A model generated the notes under the pieces. That model worked only from the letters and a program-made list of their open reading frames with translations. It ran no database searches and was not told where the DNA came from. From contig JAESUZ010001271.1 in assembly GCA_017311185.1 (NCBI GenBank), forward strand, positions 1-64,000: 64,000 bases of DNA, written 5' to 3'. Shown piece after piece: positions 1 through 12,034 of this stretch (position 1 is the stretch's first letter; each line of letters begins with the position of its first letter). A program made the position numbers and the translations under genes. The stretch comes from Proteles cristata cristata. Lineage: Eukaryota; Chordata; Mammalia; Carnivora; Hyaenidae.

Positions 1-172
1 ATGCATGGTTCGTGACTTTGAGCCCCACATCGGGCTCTGTGCCTACAGTTCAGAGCCTGGAGTTGGCTTCAGAATCTGTGTCTTCCTCTCTCTCTCTCTA
101 CCCCTACCTCTTCTTGTGCTCTGTCTCTGTCTTTCAAAAATTAATAAACAGTAAAAAAAATTTTTTTAAATA
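1..172 (+). mobile_element. Felid CAN-SINE, cut by window start
   Basis: This is the 3' two thirds of a tRNA-Lys-derived carnivore SINE. It starts near the B box (TGACTTTGAGCCCCA), continues through CATCGGGCTCTGTGC, the TCTCTCTCTC stretch and a TTAATAAACAGTAAAAA tail. The head lies outside the window, so the left target-site duplication cannot be read. Confidence 0.93.
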
Positions 173-622
173 ATAATACTATGAGACTAAGCACTCTCTG
201 GCGCTCACCACTGAATTCCTAGCAACACGTGACATCAAAAAATATTTGTGAAAAGACAGATGCCCCATTCCATTTCCTTTTTGATTATCTTAAGCATTAT
301 TTTCCTATTCAAAAGTGCTAAAACTTTAGCCTGTTCTACCTTCAAAATTATAGCATAAACCAAACTGTTGGCCTGGGCCATATTTAATATTCTTTATTGT
401 TATTCTATTTTGATTATTTACCAGCCACCAGTGGGTTCAAAAGTCATCAGAAAATCTCAGTACAGAATGCTTAAAATGAGGCAGTCATCATTTCTGAAAA
501 ATTTCTTAACACACTTATGGCAGTAAAAGATCATCCAAAAGAAGGGCATCAATCATGACACTGGAGTTAAAGGAAGACGTTCTGTAGAGAATTGTTCCAT
601 TGTGTTCTCTATATAAAGGTTA
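173..622. other. AT-rich unique sequence, no feature seen
   Basis: No coding pattern, recognised repeat or RNA gene was seen in this stretch between a SINE and an L1 fragment. Confidence 0.6.
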
Positions 623-635
623 ATATACATGTCTG

Positions 636-1535
636 GTTTTTTTTTTCTTAAATGGTTTATTGTCAAGTTGGTTTCCATATAACACCCAGTGCTCATCCCA
701 ACAAGTGCCTCCATGCCCATCAACCCCCTTCCCCTCGCCCCACCCCCATCAACCCTCAGTTTGTTCTCAGCATTCAAGAGTCTCTCATGGTTTGCCTCCC
801 TCCTTCTCCCACACTATTTTTCCCCTTCTTCTCCCCCATTGTCCTCTATTAAGTTCCTCCTAATCCACCTATACGTGCAAACATATGGTATCTGTCCTTC
901 TCTGCCTGACTTATTTCACTCAGCATAACACCCTCAAGTTCCATCCATGCTGCTACACATGGCCAGATTTCATTCTTTCTCATTGCCATGTAGTATTCCA
1001 TCGTATAGATAAACCACATCCTCTTGATCCATTAGTCCGTTGATGGACACTTAGGCTCCTTCCATGTTTTGGCTATTGTTGAGAGTGCTGCTATGAACAT
1101 TGGGGTACATGTGCCCCTATGCATCAGCACTCCTGTATACCTTGGGTAAATTCCTAGCAGCGCTATTGCTGGGTCATAGGGGAGTTCTATGGTTCATTTT
1201 TTGAGGAACCTCCACACTGTTTTCCACAGGGGCTGTACCAGTTTACATTCCCACCAACAGTGTAGGAGGGTGCCCATTTCTCCACATCCTCACCAGCATC
1301 TATAGTCTCCTGATTTGTTCATTTTAGCCACTCTGACCAGCATGAGGTGGTACCTCAGTATGGTTTTGGCTTGTATTTCCCTGATGATGAGGGATGCTGA
1401 GTATCACTTCATGTGTCTGTTGGCCATCTGGATGTCCTCTTTGGAGAAGTGTCTGTTCATGTCTTCTGCCCATTTCTTCACTGAATTATTTGTTTTTCAG
1501 GTGTGGAGTTTGGTGAGCTCCTTATAGATTTTGGG
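636..1535 (-). mobile_element. LINE-1, 5'-truncated (ORF2 end plus 3'UTR)
   Basis: Read on the minus strand, this holds the last part of L1 ORF2 and the 3'UTR, colinear with 60170-61073 of the larger L1 in this window. The poly-A tail appears as a T run at 637-646. A perfect 13-bp target-site duplication, ATATACATGTCTG, flanks it (623-635 and 1536-1548), as expected for target-primed reverse transcription. The frames carry stops, so it is inactive. Confidence 0.96.
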
Positions 1536-1548
1536 ATATACATGTCTG

Positions 1549-2214
1549 TTGTTTTGTAATTCAAATCAGTTACTAACAATCCTTGAGATTACTACCTTTC
1601 TGAATTATTTGCATACAGCTACCATGTTAAGTGAATCTCAACTAGCTAATAAGAGGTCCTGATATATTCCTGGTGTATCATTTGGTTGGGCCCTAAAATA
1701 GCAATGTAAAGTTGAACAATGGGTTTCTTACTTTTGTTCAATATTCTTAAAATATTTATTTTCTATTATTATTAACTATTAAAATATGAATCATTAACTA
1801 TCCCAATATTCCTTTAAGTTGCCTGTGAGTATATAATTTTAAAGCCTGTTTGTGAATATAATATTTTTGAATTCTTTTAATATAGTCCACAAGATATTGT
1901 TTCCATTTGACTAATGAAGAAACCAGCTGAAAGGGTAAGCTATTTACTCACTACCATAAGGGATACTACTAGACAATCTAAATATAGTTTTAATATTCTT
2001 TCCACTATCAAAAAATCATAGATCTGAGTAGATACACAAAAAATAGGGTCCCTACCCTTGAGGTAATAACAAGCCAGTTAGAGGAACATGATAAACATGC
2101 AGCAGTAATTTAACTGGGTAATAATGTATATGGAGAGAATTTGCAGCTACTATTTGGGCAGGCTTCCTCTAGCCAACACTGTGGTAGATATTTGACGCCA
2201 ACTTCATTTTATTC
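1549..2214. other. AT-rich unique sequence with a weak L2-like trace
   Basis: Mostly featureless. Around 2045-2150 the text GGTCCCTACCCTTGAGG followed by a ...AACATGATAAACATG stretch resembles the 'ccctgccctcaaggagctcacagtctag' block of ancient mammalian repeats, but is too worn for a firm call. Confidence 0.35.
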
Positions 2215-2372
2215 TGAAAACAAAGACCAGAAGTAAGCACCATCTTCCCCAGCTCACAAGTGAGAAGATTCCCTCAGAGTACAAGTTCACACAGATGGTA
2301 AGCAATGGCACTAGGATTCATATCCACATCTGTATGTTTCCAAAGCTCACACTCTTAACACTGTGCTTTATA
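2215..2372 (-). mobile_element. MIR relic
   Basis: The reverse complement of the MIR core is recognisable: a CTCACAAGTGAGAAGATTCC block, then a 'cacacagatggtaagcaatggca' type segment and CTCTTAACACTGTGC, in the order expected for a minus-strand MIR. It is heavily diverged and old. Confidence 0.75.
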
Positions 2373-2425
2373 ATAAATACAATTAATAAATCATGATTAA
2401 TGAAAAGAAATGCCATGAGCACGTG

Positions 2426-2460
2426 TGTGAACACACACACCCCCCACACACACACACACC
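2426..2460. repeat. Imperfect (CA)n microsatellite
   Basis: A CA-rich tract broken by a C run (ACACACACCCCCCACACACA). It is short and interrupted, so probably of low variability. Confidence 0.85.
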
Positions 2461-2533
2461 TTTTCCTAGATTTCAGAGAATGAGGAATATTGTCCTTGAA
2501 TGGAGACTCATTACAGTTTTAAACAGTTACCTT

Positions 2534-2745
2534 GGACACCTGGGTGGCTCTGTGGGTTAAGTTTTGGACTCTTGATTTTGGCTCAGGTCATGACCTCATG
2601 ATTAGTGGGTTCCAGTCCTACATCCAGCTCTGCACTGAGAGCAGGGAGCCTGCTTGGGATTCTCTCTCCCTATTTCTCTGTCCCTCCCCCACTCACTCTC
2701 TCTGTCTCTGGCTGCCTCTTTCTCTCAAAGAAAAAATAAAAACCT
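2534..2745 (+). mobile_element. CAN-SINE, older copy
   Basis: Head GGACACCTGGGTGGCTCTGT, B-box region GTGGGTTCCAGTCCT, GCTCTGCACTGAGAGCAGG, CT-rich stretch and an AAAAAATAAAAA tail. The divergence and the CTTGATTTTGGCTCAGG variant mark an older subfamily. No clean target-site duplication was found. Confidence 0.93.
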
Positions 2746-2995
2746 ACTTCAGCAAAGAGTGGGATGGAAGGATTGCAGGAAAACATTTTGAGTAGACAGT
2801 AAGAACTTGACAATAAGCATGGTGCCTTCTGGAAAGTGAGATTAGTCTGGAGTACGAATATTTTAAGTTAAGTAATAGGAAAAATGATAAAGTCAAATTA
2901 TAGAGGCCTAGGAAACCTAAATAAAAAAATTTGACTTTTTTATAGTAAGAATGGCAAATGACTTCAATGACATTTGTGTTTAAAATTAGTCTAGG

Positions 2996-3205
2996 AAAGC
3001 CTGGATGGCTTAGTGAGTGAGATAAGCATCCAATTCTTGATTTTGTTTAGGTAATGATCTCACAGTTTGTGGGATTGAGCCCCTGTCAGGCTCTGCACCT
3101 ACAGTGCAGAATCTTCTAAGGCTTCTCTCTCTCTCCTTCTGTCTTGGCCACTCACCCCCCCCCAAATAAATAAACTTTAAGAAATAAAATAAAATAAAAT
3201 AGCTA
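2996..3205 (+). mobile_element. CAN-SINE, diverged
   Basis: A worn SINE: GCCTGGATGGCTTAGTGAGT head, GATTGAGCCCCTGTCAGGC, a CT stretch, and an AAATAAATAAACTTTAAG tail followed by an (AAAAT)n extension at 3181-3200. Confidence 0.9.
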
Positions 3206-3856
3206 CTCTAATGAAGATTTTAGAGTGAAAACACTAAGCAAAGATCAAGTGCAGAAATTAATCAGGAGACACACCACAGTGCAAAGCGGAATGTATAGAA
3301 ACCTGGACAAAAATAAAATAGAATTAGAGATACCAAGGCTAGGGTCAAGAAAGATCTCTTTTTGTGCCAGTATGGTTTGGATGACAAAGAATTAGATTAA
3401 GAAAAATAATATTTTATCAAGCTGTTGAGAGAAAATGAAATTTCAAGCCCGTACTGTAGAAAAAGTCTTTCTAAAAAGAAAAAGACCTCCTCCACTCCCC
3501 AAAATAAGTTCTATGATTAGATGAGCTAATGAACCAAATGGTGATTCTTTGGGATAAAACCCTAAACAGATTCAAGCCAGTTTCATTCCTTAGATCAAAA
3601 AACTTGCACCTATTTTCATCTCTGCCACTTAGCAGCAATTTCAGAAAGCTGGCACCAGCAGACCCACTTTTACCATTTGGCAAATGAGCTTTTAAGGTAA
3701 AACATCTCAATGATTCATATGTATATTGAGAGAGAAAGAGAGAGAGAGAGATCTATTTATGGAGAGATAGCCTGTGAGTCTCACTGTCTTACCATCTCAG
3801 TAGCACAAGACAGCATAGTTTATGTGGATGCATTCAGCATCATAAATTCTTTCTTA
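3206..3856. other. Unique sequence with a short GA repeat
   Basis: No gene evidence. A GA-rich simple repeat lies at 3726-3752 (GAGAGAGAAAGAGAGAGAGA). Confidence 0.6.
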
Positions 3857-4060
3857 AAAATTTTTTATGTTTATTTATTTTTAAGAGACAGAGAGAGATA
3901 AACAGAGTGAGTGGGGACGAGGCAGACGCAGAATGTGAATCAGGCTCCAGACTCTGAGCTGTCAGCACAGAGCCTGATGTGGGGCGCAAACTCATGAACC
4001 GTGAGATCATGACCTGAACCGAAGTCAGATGCTCAATCGACTGAGCCACGCAGGTGCCCC
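3857..4060 (-). mobile_element. CAN-SINE
   Basis: Minus-strand SINE: T-rich tail with TTTATTTATTTTTAAGAGAC, then CAGGCTCCAGACTCTGAGC, CATGAACCGTGAGATCATGA, and head GAGCCACGCAGGTGCCCC ending at 4060. Confidence 0.94.
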
Positions 4061-4524
4061 ATCAATTCATTTTTTATGAACTGAGTTTACCAGCTTAGCT
4101 CATATCCCCACACCTGGGAAAAGTACACAGCAAAGAATTAGGTGAAAGGAAAATAAAGATGAAACATAGGTATATGAAAGATTATTTTGAGACTGAATGA
4201 TGTCTAGATTTGAATGTGAGAATTTTGCCAGTTTCCTTGATTTTTAAGGTTTACTGGTATAATTTGAAAAGATAGAGATCTCATTTACAAAGAGTAAACA
4301 CTGTCCTCTCTTGTTCTCATTCAGAGCAATAAGTAATAGCAATGCTCTTTGGAGGGTGAAGTTCCACTTAGAGCAAACTAATAGCATAATTGATTAGTAA
4401 TGTTTGCCAAATATATGGATGAGAAATTGATGTCAGGATTCTATATCTTCTGGTCTCTGAGCTTGATTTATTCATTCTGATTAAATGTTATTTTAAAACC
4501 CTACCAGTTCTAATCCAGAGAGTC
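4061..4524. other. AT-rich unique sequence, no feature seen
   Basis: No coding, RNA or repeat signature was recognised. Confidence 0.55.
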
Positions 4525-4541
4525 AAATCTTTTGTATTTCA

Positions 4542-4720
4542 GTGGTATTCAGGTGGCTCATTAGGTTAAGCATCTGACTCTTGATTTTGGCTCAGGCCAT
4601 GATCTCATGGTTCATGGGTTTGAGCCCCGTCTCAGGCTCTGTGCTGACAGTGCAAAGCCTGTTTGGAATTCTCTCTCTCACTCACTCACTCAAAATAAAT
4701 AAATAAATAAAACTTAAAAA
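4542..4720 (+). mobile_element. CAN-SINE with 17-bp TSD
   Basis: SINE with CAGGTGGCTCATTAGGTTAA head and (AAATAAAT)n tail. The flanks AAATCTTTTGTATTTCA (4525-4541) and AAATCTTTTATATTTCA (4721-4737) form a target-site duplication with one mismatch. Confidence 0.95.
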
Positions 4721-4774
4721 AAATCTTTTATATTTCATAGTTTAGAATTGAGTTTTAGAATTCTATAGTATCTA

Positions 4775-4999
4775 GGGGCTCCTGGGTGGCTCAATCAGTT
4801 AAGCAACAGACTTCGGCTCAGGTCGTGATCTCACGATGTGAGTTTAAGCTCCGTGTCGAGCTCTGTGCTGACAGCTAGCTCAGAGCCTGGAGCCTGTTTC
4901 AGATTCTATGTCTCCCTCTCTCTCTGACCCTCCCCTGCACACACTGTCTGTCTGTCTCTCTCTCAGAAATAAATAAAAACATTAAAAAAATTTTTTTAA
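4775..4999 (+). mobile_element. CAN-SINE with perfect 18-bp TSD
   Basis: SINE with head GGGGCTCCTGGGTGGCTCAA and the usual CT stretch and A-rich tail. AGAATTCTATAGTATCTA is repeated exactly at 4757-4774 and 5000-5017. It sits only 37 bp after the preceding SINE locus, in the same orientation, but each has its own duplication, so these are two independent insertions. Confidence 0.97.
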
Positions 5000-5017
5000 A
5001 GAATTCTATAGTATCTA

Positions 5018-5784
5018 AATTATCTTCATTTTTTGTAAGCATCTTGCTACCCTAAATAGTAATACTTTCTCAGTATAAAAAGCATTACTAACATAAAAAG
5101 ATTATAACTAAAAACACATATGATTTTGGAACCAAATTTTGTTTCAAATTATCTGTTAACTTTATTTAACAGAGTAAATAATGTATTTTAATAAGTAAAG
5201 GTATTTTAACTTCTAAAATACTTTTAAAAGTTAAGTATTTTCACTTTGACAGATTAAATATTTTTCCATTAGCATGGAAAATAATTTTTTCAATCAGCAG
5301 AATTTCTTTATAGTCTTTTAGAGTTATTGCTTTAAAGTGTTTCTCTTTCTAAGATTTACCTATATATAATAAGTTACAATAATATAGAGTGTTTGGTATT
5401 AACATAATAAACATCTATATATATGAACCTATGTCTGACAGTAAGAAACATTCTCAGGTAAAGGTTTACTTCTTTTAGCAGCTCAGGAAGCCCAGCTTCT
5501 TTAAACTGAACACAAAACAGAAAATTTATTACATAAATTACAATCTAATTGGTTATTCAGTGTGAATAACTTCATTAAGACTTCAGGATAAAGACATTAT
5601 TTTCAAGCAGGGTCAGAGGGGTAAATTAGGTACAAAAAAAGTGTTTAACTGAAAGTAGTCCTCTTAATTTGCTTTAATCAGAATTATAGGCTATAAAACT
5701 ACCCAGTCAACATATTAATTTCTCATAATCAATTGAGCTGTAAAAGAAAGCCTATTAGGAGTTTATGCATCTATAAGATGACAA
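5018..5784. other. AT-rich unique sequence, no feature seen
   Basis: No gene or repeat signature was recognised in this strongly AT-rich stretch. Confidence 0.55.
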
Positions 5785-6110
5785 CTTTTTAGTAATTATT
5801 CAACAAGTATTTATTCAATACCAACTATATGCAAGGTACTATGGAGAATATAATTACTGATAAAACATCTTAACTATCCCCAAGAGACTTAAAGTTGCAG
5901 CAGAGGCCATAAAATGTGAAAATGAATATCATTTATAACTTTCAACTTAGATGAATATGGGAAACTTAGCATGCTATGGGAATTTTGAGGGAAATTATAA
6001 AATGCTTCATGGAGAAGTTTACTCAAGAAAAGTCCTAGAAATATGAATAGAATTTAGTTATGGAAAAAATGAAGGAAAAGTTCCTCCAGAGAGAAATACA
6101 TGTACATCAG
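5785..6110 (+). mobile_element. Ancient L2/L1M-age repeat relic
   Basis: ATTCAACAAGTATTTATTCA, then ACCAACTATATGCAAGGTAC and GCTTCATGGAGAAG occur in the order seen in old mammal-wide repeats ('attcaacaaatatttattgagcacctactatgtgcca...'). Divergence is high; family assignment is uncertain. Confidence 0.5.
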
Positions 6111-6193
6111 AAGATTATCTGCTTCTGGATGATGGCTGAAAGTAGATAACTGCAGATAAGGGGCAACTGCTGTATTTTTAAAATAATGACCAA

Positions 6194-6405
6194 GGACACC
6201 TGGGTGGCTCAGTTTGTAGGGTGTCCAACTTTGGCTCAGGTCATGACCTTATAGTTTGTGAGTTCGAGCCCCATGTCAGGCTGTCTGCTGTCATCACAGA
6301 GACCACTTCAGATTCTCCATCCTTCTCTCACCCCGCCCATCCCCACTCACAAGCTCTCTCTCTCTCTTTCTCTCTCTCTCTGTCAAAAATAAACGTTTAA
6401 AATAC
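6194..6405 (+). mobile_element. CAN-SINE
   Basis: Head GGACACCTGGGTGGCTCAGT, B box GAGTTCGAGCCCCA, CT-rich stretch at 6350-6382 and tail CAAAAATAAACGTTTAAAAT. The central part is diverged. Confidence 0.94.
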
Positions 6406-6560
6406 TTTTAAATCACCACAAGTTGATGTTTTTCTTTAGTATTGTCCCAAATCGAAAATGTGTCATTTTTTATCAATATCCAAAATCTTAATTAAACTTT
6501 GATACTGTCAGTAACATAATTCAGTATCTAGAATATTAATTGGATAAAAATATATCAGTG

Positions 6561-6793
6561 TGGGGCGCCTGGGTGGCTTAGTCGGTTAAGCGTCCGACTT
6601 TCACTTAGGTCATGATCTCGCAGTTCGTGGGTTCGGGCCCCGCGTCGGGCTCTGTGCTGACTGCCAGCTCGGAGCCTGGAGCCTGTTTCAGTCTGTGACT
6701 CCCTCTCTCTCTGACCCTTCCCTGCTCACACTGTCTCTCTCTCTCTCCTAGAAATAAATAAAACATTAAAAAAAATACATACATATATATATA
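6561..6793 (+). mobile_element. Young CAN-SINE subfamily copy
   Basis: Nearly consensus-like copy: pol III A box TGGCTTAGTCGG at 6574-6585, B box at 6630-6640, CGCGTCGGGCTCTGTGCTGA, GTTTCAGTCTGTGACTCCC, and an AAATAAATAAAACATTAAAA tail that runs into a TA tract. TATATCAGTG flanks it at 6551-6560 and 6794-6803. Confidence 0.96.
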
Positions 6794-6908
6794 TATATCA
6801 GTGCATCTCTGGAAAAATATCTAAGGCAATTAAAGCAGAGTGTTGCCAACTTTTTGAAACATTTTTATTTCTTTGAAGCCCAGAAATTTAATGAAATCAT
6901 AGAAATTT

Positions 6909-7024
6909 GTGAAGAGAGAGAAGGAGAAAGAGAAAGGGGGGAAGGGAAAAGGGACTATGAGAGGAGAGGAGGGAAGAGAGCAAAGGAGAAGGAAACGGAG
7001 AGGAGCAAAGAATCAACAAGGAAA
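6909..7024 (+). repeat. GA-rich low-complexity tract
   Basis: An almost pure purine stretch (GAGAGAGAAGGAGAAAGAGA and similar), 115 bp long. It yields apparent reading frames rich in Glu, Arg and Lys that are artefacts of the composition. Confidence 0.85.
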
Positions 7025-7469
7025 GTCATATTTCTCTTTATTTTTCTCTGCCAGCTAGGAGAACAGTAAATCATAGGGAACCATACTATCCTATTTGGAA
7101 AACTACTACAAAATATTTGAAGATCCACTAGTTGAACAAACATAAAATATATTCATTTTTCAGTCATCAGTCCTTCCTAAGTAGGAAGGCTGTACAGAAA
7201 TCATGCAATGAATGCAAACATCCTGCCATTACCCAGTGGATATTCTTCATAGACAATGTTGAGCAACTATGGTACTCTTCCCCCAGTGAGTACAGATTCA
7301 GCTTCAAAATCCTCTATAAAGCACTCCCAGTGGCCCACACTGGTCAATTAAAGTAGGCACAAAAGATACAACCAGTTTGATACTTTTGATTTAATGACTG
7401 ATAACATACCTATAAAGCATGGTAACATATGTATAAAGCATTTAGCCTGGATTTTAAAATCACTTTAAC
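7025..7469. other. Unique sequence, no feature seen
   Basis: A 74-codon open frame at 7132-7356 has no recognisable domain and no supporting context. Nothing else was identified. Confidence 0.5.
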
Positions 7470-7664
7470 TTTATGGTAACATTGTTTTGCTACTTACTAG
7501 CTATATGATCTTGAAATTTTTACTTGACTCTTAAAATGGCAGCTTCCTTATATGTTAACTGTGAATAATATTATCTATGTTTTAGTAGAGGTAATGTAAA
7601 TGAGATAATGGAAAATAAACATTTAGCGTGAAGCCTGGTATGTAATAAATATTGGCTCTGTAGC
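7470..7664 (+). mobile_element. MIR relic
   Basis: TGCTACTTACTAGCTATATG matches the MIR core, followed by a worn 'cctcatctgtaaaatg' block, GGTAATGTAAATGAGATAAT and GCCTGGTATGTAATAAATAT in the correct order for a plus-strand MIR. Confidence 0.78.
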
Positions 7665-8345
7665 AGATACTATGGGTAAAATGAAAGCAATAAATAGGTT
7701 AACTGTAGAGAATCCCTGCCCTTAATTTTTTCTTGTTATGTTATGGAGAAATAGGCATAAACAAATTAGTTTAGTCAAGTGTTACCACTGCTATGATGAA
7801 AGCATGTTTACACAATAAAATCTGTTATCAGTTCTATGGGAAGGTTTCAGAAAAAATGTTTGACATCTAGTAAAATATTGACTATAAGAATAAGGATCTT
7901 AAAAGAGAGGTTAAAGAAGATATCTAAAAGAGAACCAGTATTTAAGAAGTGGATGGAAGAAGAGGAATTAGCAAGAAGAATGAGACCCAGAGTGACAGAA
8001 GGGGAAATAGGATAGACTAATGACACCAGCACCGAGGTAGCATTTGGGGATTTAAAGCTACAGAGTGCCCCAGTGAGTAGAGGAATAAAAAATTGCCTAT
8101 CCGTTACATAGAGCAAGTTGCCCTCAACAAGAATTATTTTCATGGATTGTGAGGATGCAAGTCAGATTGCTAAACATTACGTAGTAAATGGAGGGTGAAA
8201 TCTTAGAGTCAGGTTTTTAGCTGGAACTGAGAATTTTAGATGTAAAAGGATAATAGGCCTTTACTATTAAGGTCAAAATTTGGGACAGAGGTATAAGGAG
8301 AGATTTGCACATATTCTAGAAGAATTGGAAAGTTTACAAGTTTAA
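7665..8345 (+). mobile_element. Ancient long mammalian repeat, copy 1
   Basis: Contains AGAATCCCTGCCCTTAA, a 'gtgttaccactgctatgatg' type segment, AACCAGTATTTAAGAAGTGG, TTCATGGATTGTGAGGATG and GTCAGATTGC. These blocks recur in a long, old mammal-wide interspersed repeat that also occurs at 18535-21150 and 29020-30110, all in the same orientation. I cannot name the family with certainty (L2 or old L1 age class). A 98-codon minus-strand frame across it is a by-product. Confidence 0.5.
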
Positions 8346-8594
8346 ATACAAAATAGTGATCCCTCAAGCACTTTTTCTTTGTGAGACATGACTATTCAAA
8401 AGCTCACCAGCTTACCCTATCTTGTGCCATTTTGGTTAACATAAATTATGGACCATAATGGACCCAATTACTAGCTATTGACCACTAACCAGTCTCTGCC
8501 AGCCTATCCAATCCTTCAGGAAAGGAGAATGTCAACATCTGTTTCCACAGTAGTGTCTTAAAAATAATTTAAAAATTCATACATTTCTTAAATA

Positions 8595-9122
8595 TAATTA
8601 TGTTACTTGCCTGCTTAAATTATTTCCAAGGCTCCCCACATCCAAATTTGCAGTGCATTTTTTGGCATGCTCTGATACACACACTGCTTACTTCTCTAGA
8701 TGCAAGTCTCTTAGTATTTTCCTGTCCACTCTACACTTGCATTTTGTTTTTATTGCTTACTGGTGTTGCTGCTATGTTTTACTAGGATGCACTCAATGCA
8801 TAGGCGATGGGTTCTCCATTAGATACTTTGTATGTCTTAAACGTTTATGCCACTATGTCCGCTGAAGCTTCCCTCATCAGCCCAATCTCCCTTCTGAATA
8901 GTTCATTCGTAACTCTTCTTATCAGTTATTGTACCTTATGCACACATACTGTGATATGTTTATCATCTTCCCTAGGGAATATTTGCCCATCCACTTAACG
9001 ATGTAGACTATGAGTTCCTTAAAAATGGACTCCGTATTTTATGTAAATTTGGATCACTGCTACCTAAAATGGGCCTAGAACATAGCCACTAACTATTTTT
9101 GAAATGAAGTAATGAATTAATG
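8595..9122 (+). mobile_element. L2-like relic (3' end)
   Basis: A worn plus-strand L2-like sequence. The best-preserved part is 9005-9120: GACTATGAGTTCCTTAAAAA, ...GGCCTAGAACATAG... and GAAATGAAGTAATGAATTAA correspond to the 'gagctccttgagggcagggactgt ... gcctagcacagtgcctgg ... tgaatgaatg' end of L2. Confidence 0.5.
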
Positions 9123-10964
9123 GGTGTGTAGAAACATTTATTATTTTAATAGTAATTTTAATTATCTTTGCTGGTCCAGTGTTTTTCTAGACAAACAAAT
9201 CCTTCATACCAAAACCATAGCTAAAGAATGCCATCACAAATAGCATTTAGTACACTGAGAGTAGATGTCATATCTATTATTCTAGATTTGATAAGTTAAT
9301 ATATTTGAAGTCTATTATCCCTAAAATAACTTATTTATATTCAATTAATGTTATCCTACCAAATAAAAGAGATCTAACATTTCAAGACCATCTACGTCAG
9401 GACAGTTTGATTTCATAATGAAGGTTATTTTTCCAATGACGTTATCTGGCTGCAGTTGACTAAATATGGGTTGTTACTTTTCAGTTAGAATTAATAAGAA
9501 AATCCATATACACCTAGAATATGTTCCCTTTTGTGCTCTCAGAAATTTGATCGTACAACTTACAAAATCCTTGAATTAGAGCTTTCTCCCTTGATATGGG
9601 TCCTCAATTTCCTGAGAGCTAGAATGACAGGATGTAATTATTCTGCTTGGGCTCTCTGACAACAAATGCATTCAATCATCAATTAGGAATTAGCACACGT
9701 ATGGTTTCAATTATATTGATTTATAACAGTAGCTTTTTAACACAGAATTAAGTTACAGTCTATCATGCCTTGATAATTAAATTGTACTTTGTTTTATTGT
9801 TTTTTACTCACTTGTGGGAAAACAAGTAAAGTTATAAAGCTTCTTGCATTGTCTGTTATTTATTTCTGCTAATCATGAGTCAGAATTTCCCTGTACTTAG
9901 ACCATTGTAAAATCCAGATAAATATCATCACTATCATTACCACCTACAACTCTCTTTATATCATTTCTCCACTACAGCATAAATATGAGCAATGTTTGCC
10001 TAAATTACATCATGGACAGGAAAATATAACTCTTAATTTGGTTTGCCTTTACAATAAGAAGCACAGCCTGGAAAAAAAATCTGAACACCTTCAAAGTCAC
10101 TTTTCAGAGTTACAGTAATCTGTTTTTGCATTTGCTTCCCTCTCTCTGATGATATCTACCCTGACATCCAAGTCAGGACACCTATAGGGCCACTCTGCTT
10201 TATAATCCTTTACCACTGGTGAAAGTGAGAAATGGCTTGAGTTAACTCATTATACCTGCTGATTTATTAAATATACTTAAGTGTGAATGAGTTTCACTGT
10301 ATAATCAATCCTGGTCATTTGTATGGCATGCCTTGGTATAAAAGTATTACGGGAGGAACATTTCTCTCTCCTTCAGAGACTCAAGTAGGTTGTAATTTTT
10401 TCTTATCCTTGAAATATTATGACCACTTCTATGGCTTATTTGAAGTCTAAAACTAATTTATTTTAGAGGAGCATTTTTGTAGTAAAAGTAATGGTTCTGG
10501 AAATAACCTAGCTGCAATTACCATGGTATTATTTCTCTGAGTTGCTGGGAGCTGGAATGTTCATGCATTCACCCACATGCATGCCTACAGTTTCTGGCCC
10601 CTGTAATTTATTCTACTTTAACCAATGTTTCCAGTTATTTGGTGACATTGCTCTTTAGAACTTCCAACTGTCCTTCATCAGCCTTCCTTCCCCTTCCCCT
10701 TTCTTTGCCCCCTATAGCTTCCCTTAGCCACAGGTCTATGAACCCCAGAGAGTCTGGGGATTGCCACGATCCTGAGTCAGCCTAGCCAAGCAAGCCAGCT
10801 ATCCATGCATCAGGTCCATAGAGCCTCCAGGTATCCAGACCTATGATAGCTGCAGATGAGGGAACTGGGCTGAGGCAAGGATAATACCATTAGTTACAAA
10901 TTATTGAGCAAAGTCTATGCATCACAATCTGGGTCAAATTCTATCCATTGGCTATGTAATTCAC
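9123..10964. other. Long unique AT-rich stretch
   Basis: About 1.8 kb without recognisable transposon, gene or RNA. A short pyrimidine-rich segment lies near 10670-10715 (CTTCCTTCCCCTTCCCCTTT). It could be intron or intergenic DNA. Confidence 0.5.
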
Positions 10965-11130
10965 ATAATACCACTTTCAACTATGTACCAGCTTCATCCC
11001 ATATTTTACAGATGAACTGAGGTTCCGGAGCTTAGATGTATTGTTCAATTTCATCCAAAAGGATGATTAAACTCAGAGATTAAACTCAAAGCCAGATCTG
11101 CCTTATTCTGTAGTCATTCTTCCCAAAACT
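10965..11130 (-). mobile_element. MIR-like relic
   Basis: CATCCCATATTTTACAGATG, AACTGAGGTTC and a degraded 'cacacagctagtaagtgg' region followed by CCAGATCTGCCTTATTCTG fit a minus-strand MIR, though the middle is poorly preserved. Confidence 0.55.
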
Positions 11131-12034
11131 GCTTTCATTGCTCATTAGGTGGGGGTCGATTGCAGAGAAGGGCAACAGATCTTAAAGTCTTAAGCTTGGT
11201 GTGTATTCTGCAGTCACAGGAAGAGAGGAAAAATTAATTGTATTAATAGAACTCTTAACACTGGAGGAGTCAGATTAAGACCTTGGTGGTGGGGAGAGTA
11301 GCTATGAGGTTAGAATGTACATATGTGACTGTTGAGGATCAAGTTTTACATGGTATCAGATAAGCTTGTCGGTACTACCAGTCATGAAAATACTGAGGGA
11401 ATCATGAAAGAGCTATAGAATCTTGAATAGGTAAAATTATAATCAGCTGTTGTACATTCAGGTTTAATTACCATGTAGCACAATGGCAATTATGCATATC
11501 ATTAAATAGATGCTAGATTAATTTATGTGCATTTTATTTGAGCAAAGCAGTAAAACACAGTTTGCATTATGTTCAGCCTTTATAGTTTGTGGTTCATGTA
11601 ACATAATGATCTACTCAAAGTTAAAAAATATTAGGAGATGTGTTGATTATGAAGTTTTATAATATTGTGTTAGCTAATCAATTTTATTACCTTGTATAAA
11701 CAGTGGAAATGCAGCTGTTAATCTGGTTACATGTAACCTACTCTGGTAAAATATTTCACAAGAGGAAAACATCTTTATTAATGGCAGAAGTGATATCCAG
11801 CAGTTATCTTTGAGCTTCAGCTTTTAACACCATTACTATTTTCTGACCACCCAAAATTTATAATTTATCTAGGAAAATAACCTAGAAAAATATAAATAAG
11901 TTAATTTTGGTTACTATCAGGAAGGTAGACATATTTTTTGTCATATATGCTTCTGTATTTAAAATTTTAAGTTTTAATTTCATAATGAAATATCAAATAA
12001 CTGGCATACCTATGCTATTATCATTAACTGAATG
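11131..12034. other. Unique sequence, no feature seen
   Basis: No recognisable repeat, RNA gene or coding segment. Confidence 0.5.

Noticed and set aside
4525..5017. Possible regularly spaced direct repeats (array-like)
   Set aside because: Two independent SINE insertions, each with its own target-site duplication; no spacer-repeat pattern.
6561..6640. Possible tRNA-Lys genes within the many A/B-box sequences
   Set aside because: They carry the SINE body and tail and lack a full tRNA cloverleaf; they are SINE heads, not tRNA genes.
6854..7069. Glu/Arg-rich frame resembling a charged coiled coil
   Set aside because: Produced by a GA-rich low-complexity tract.
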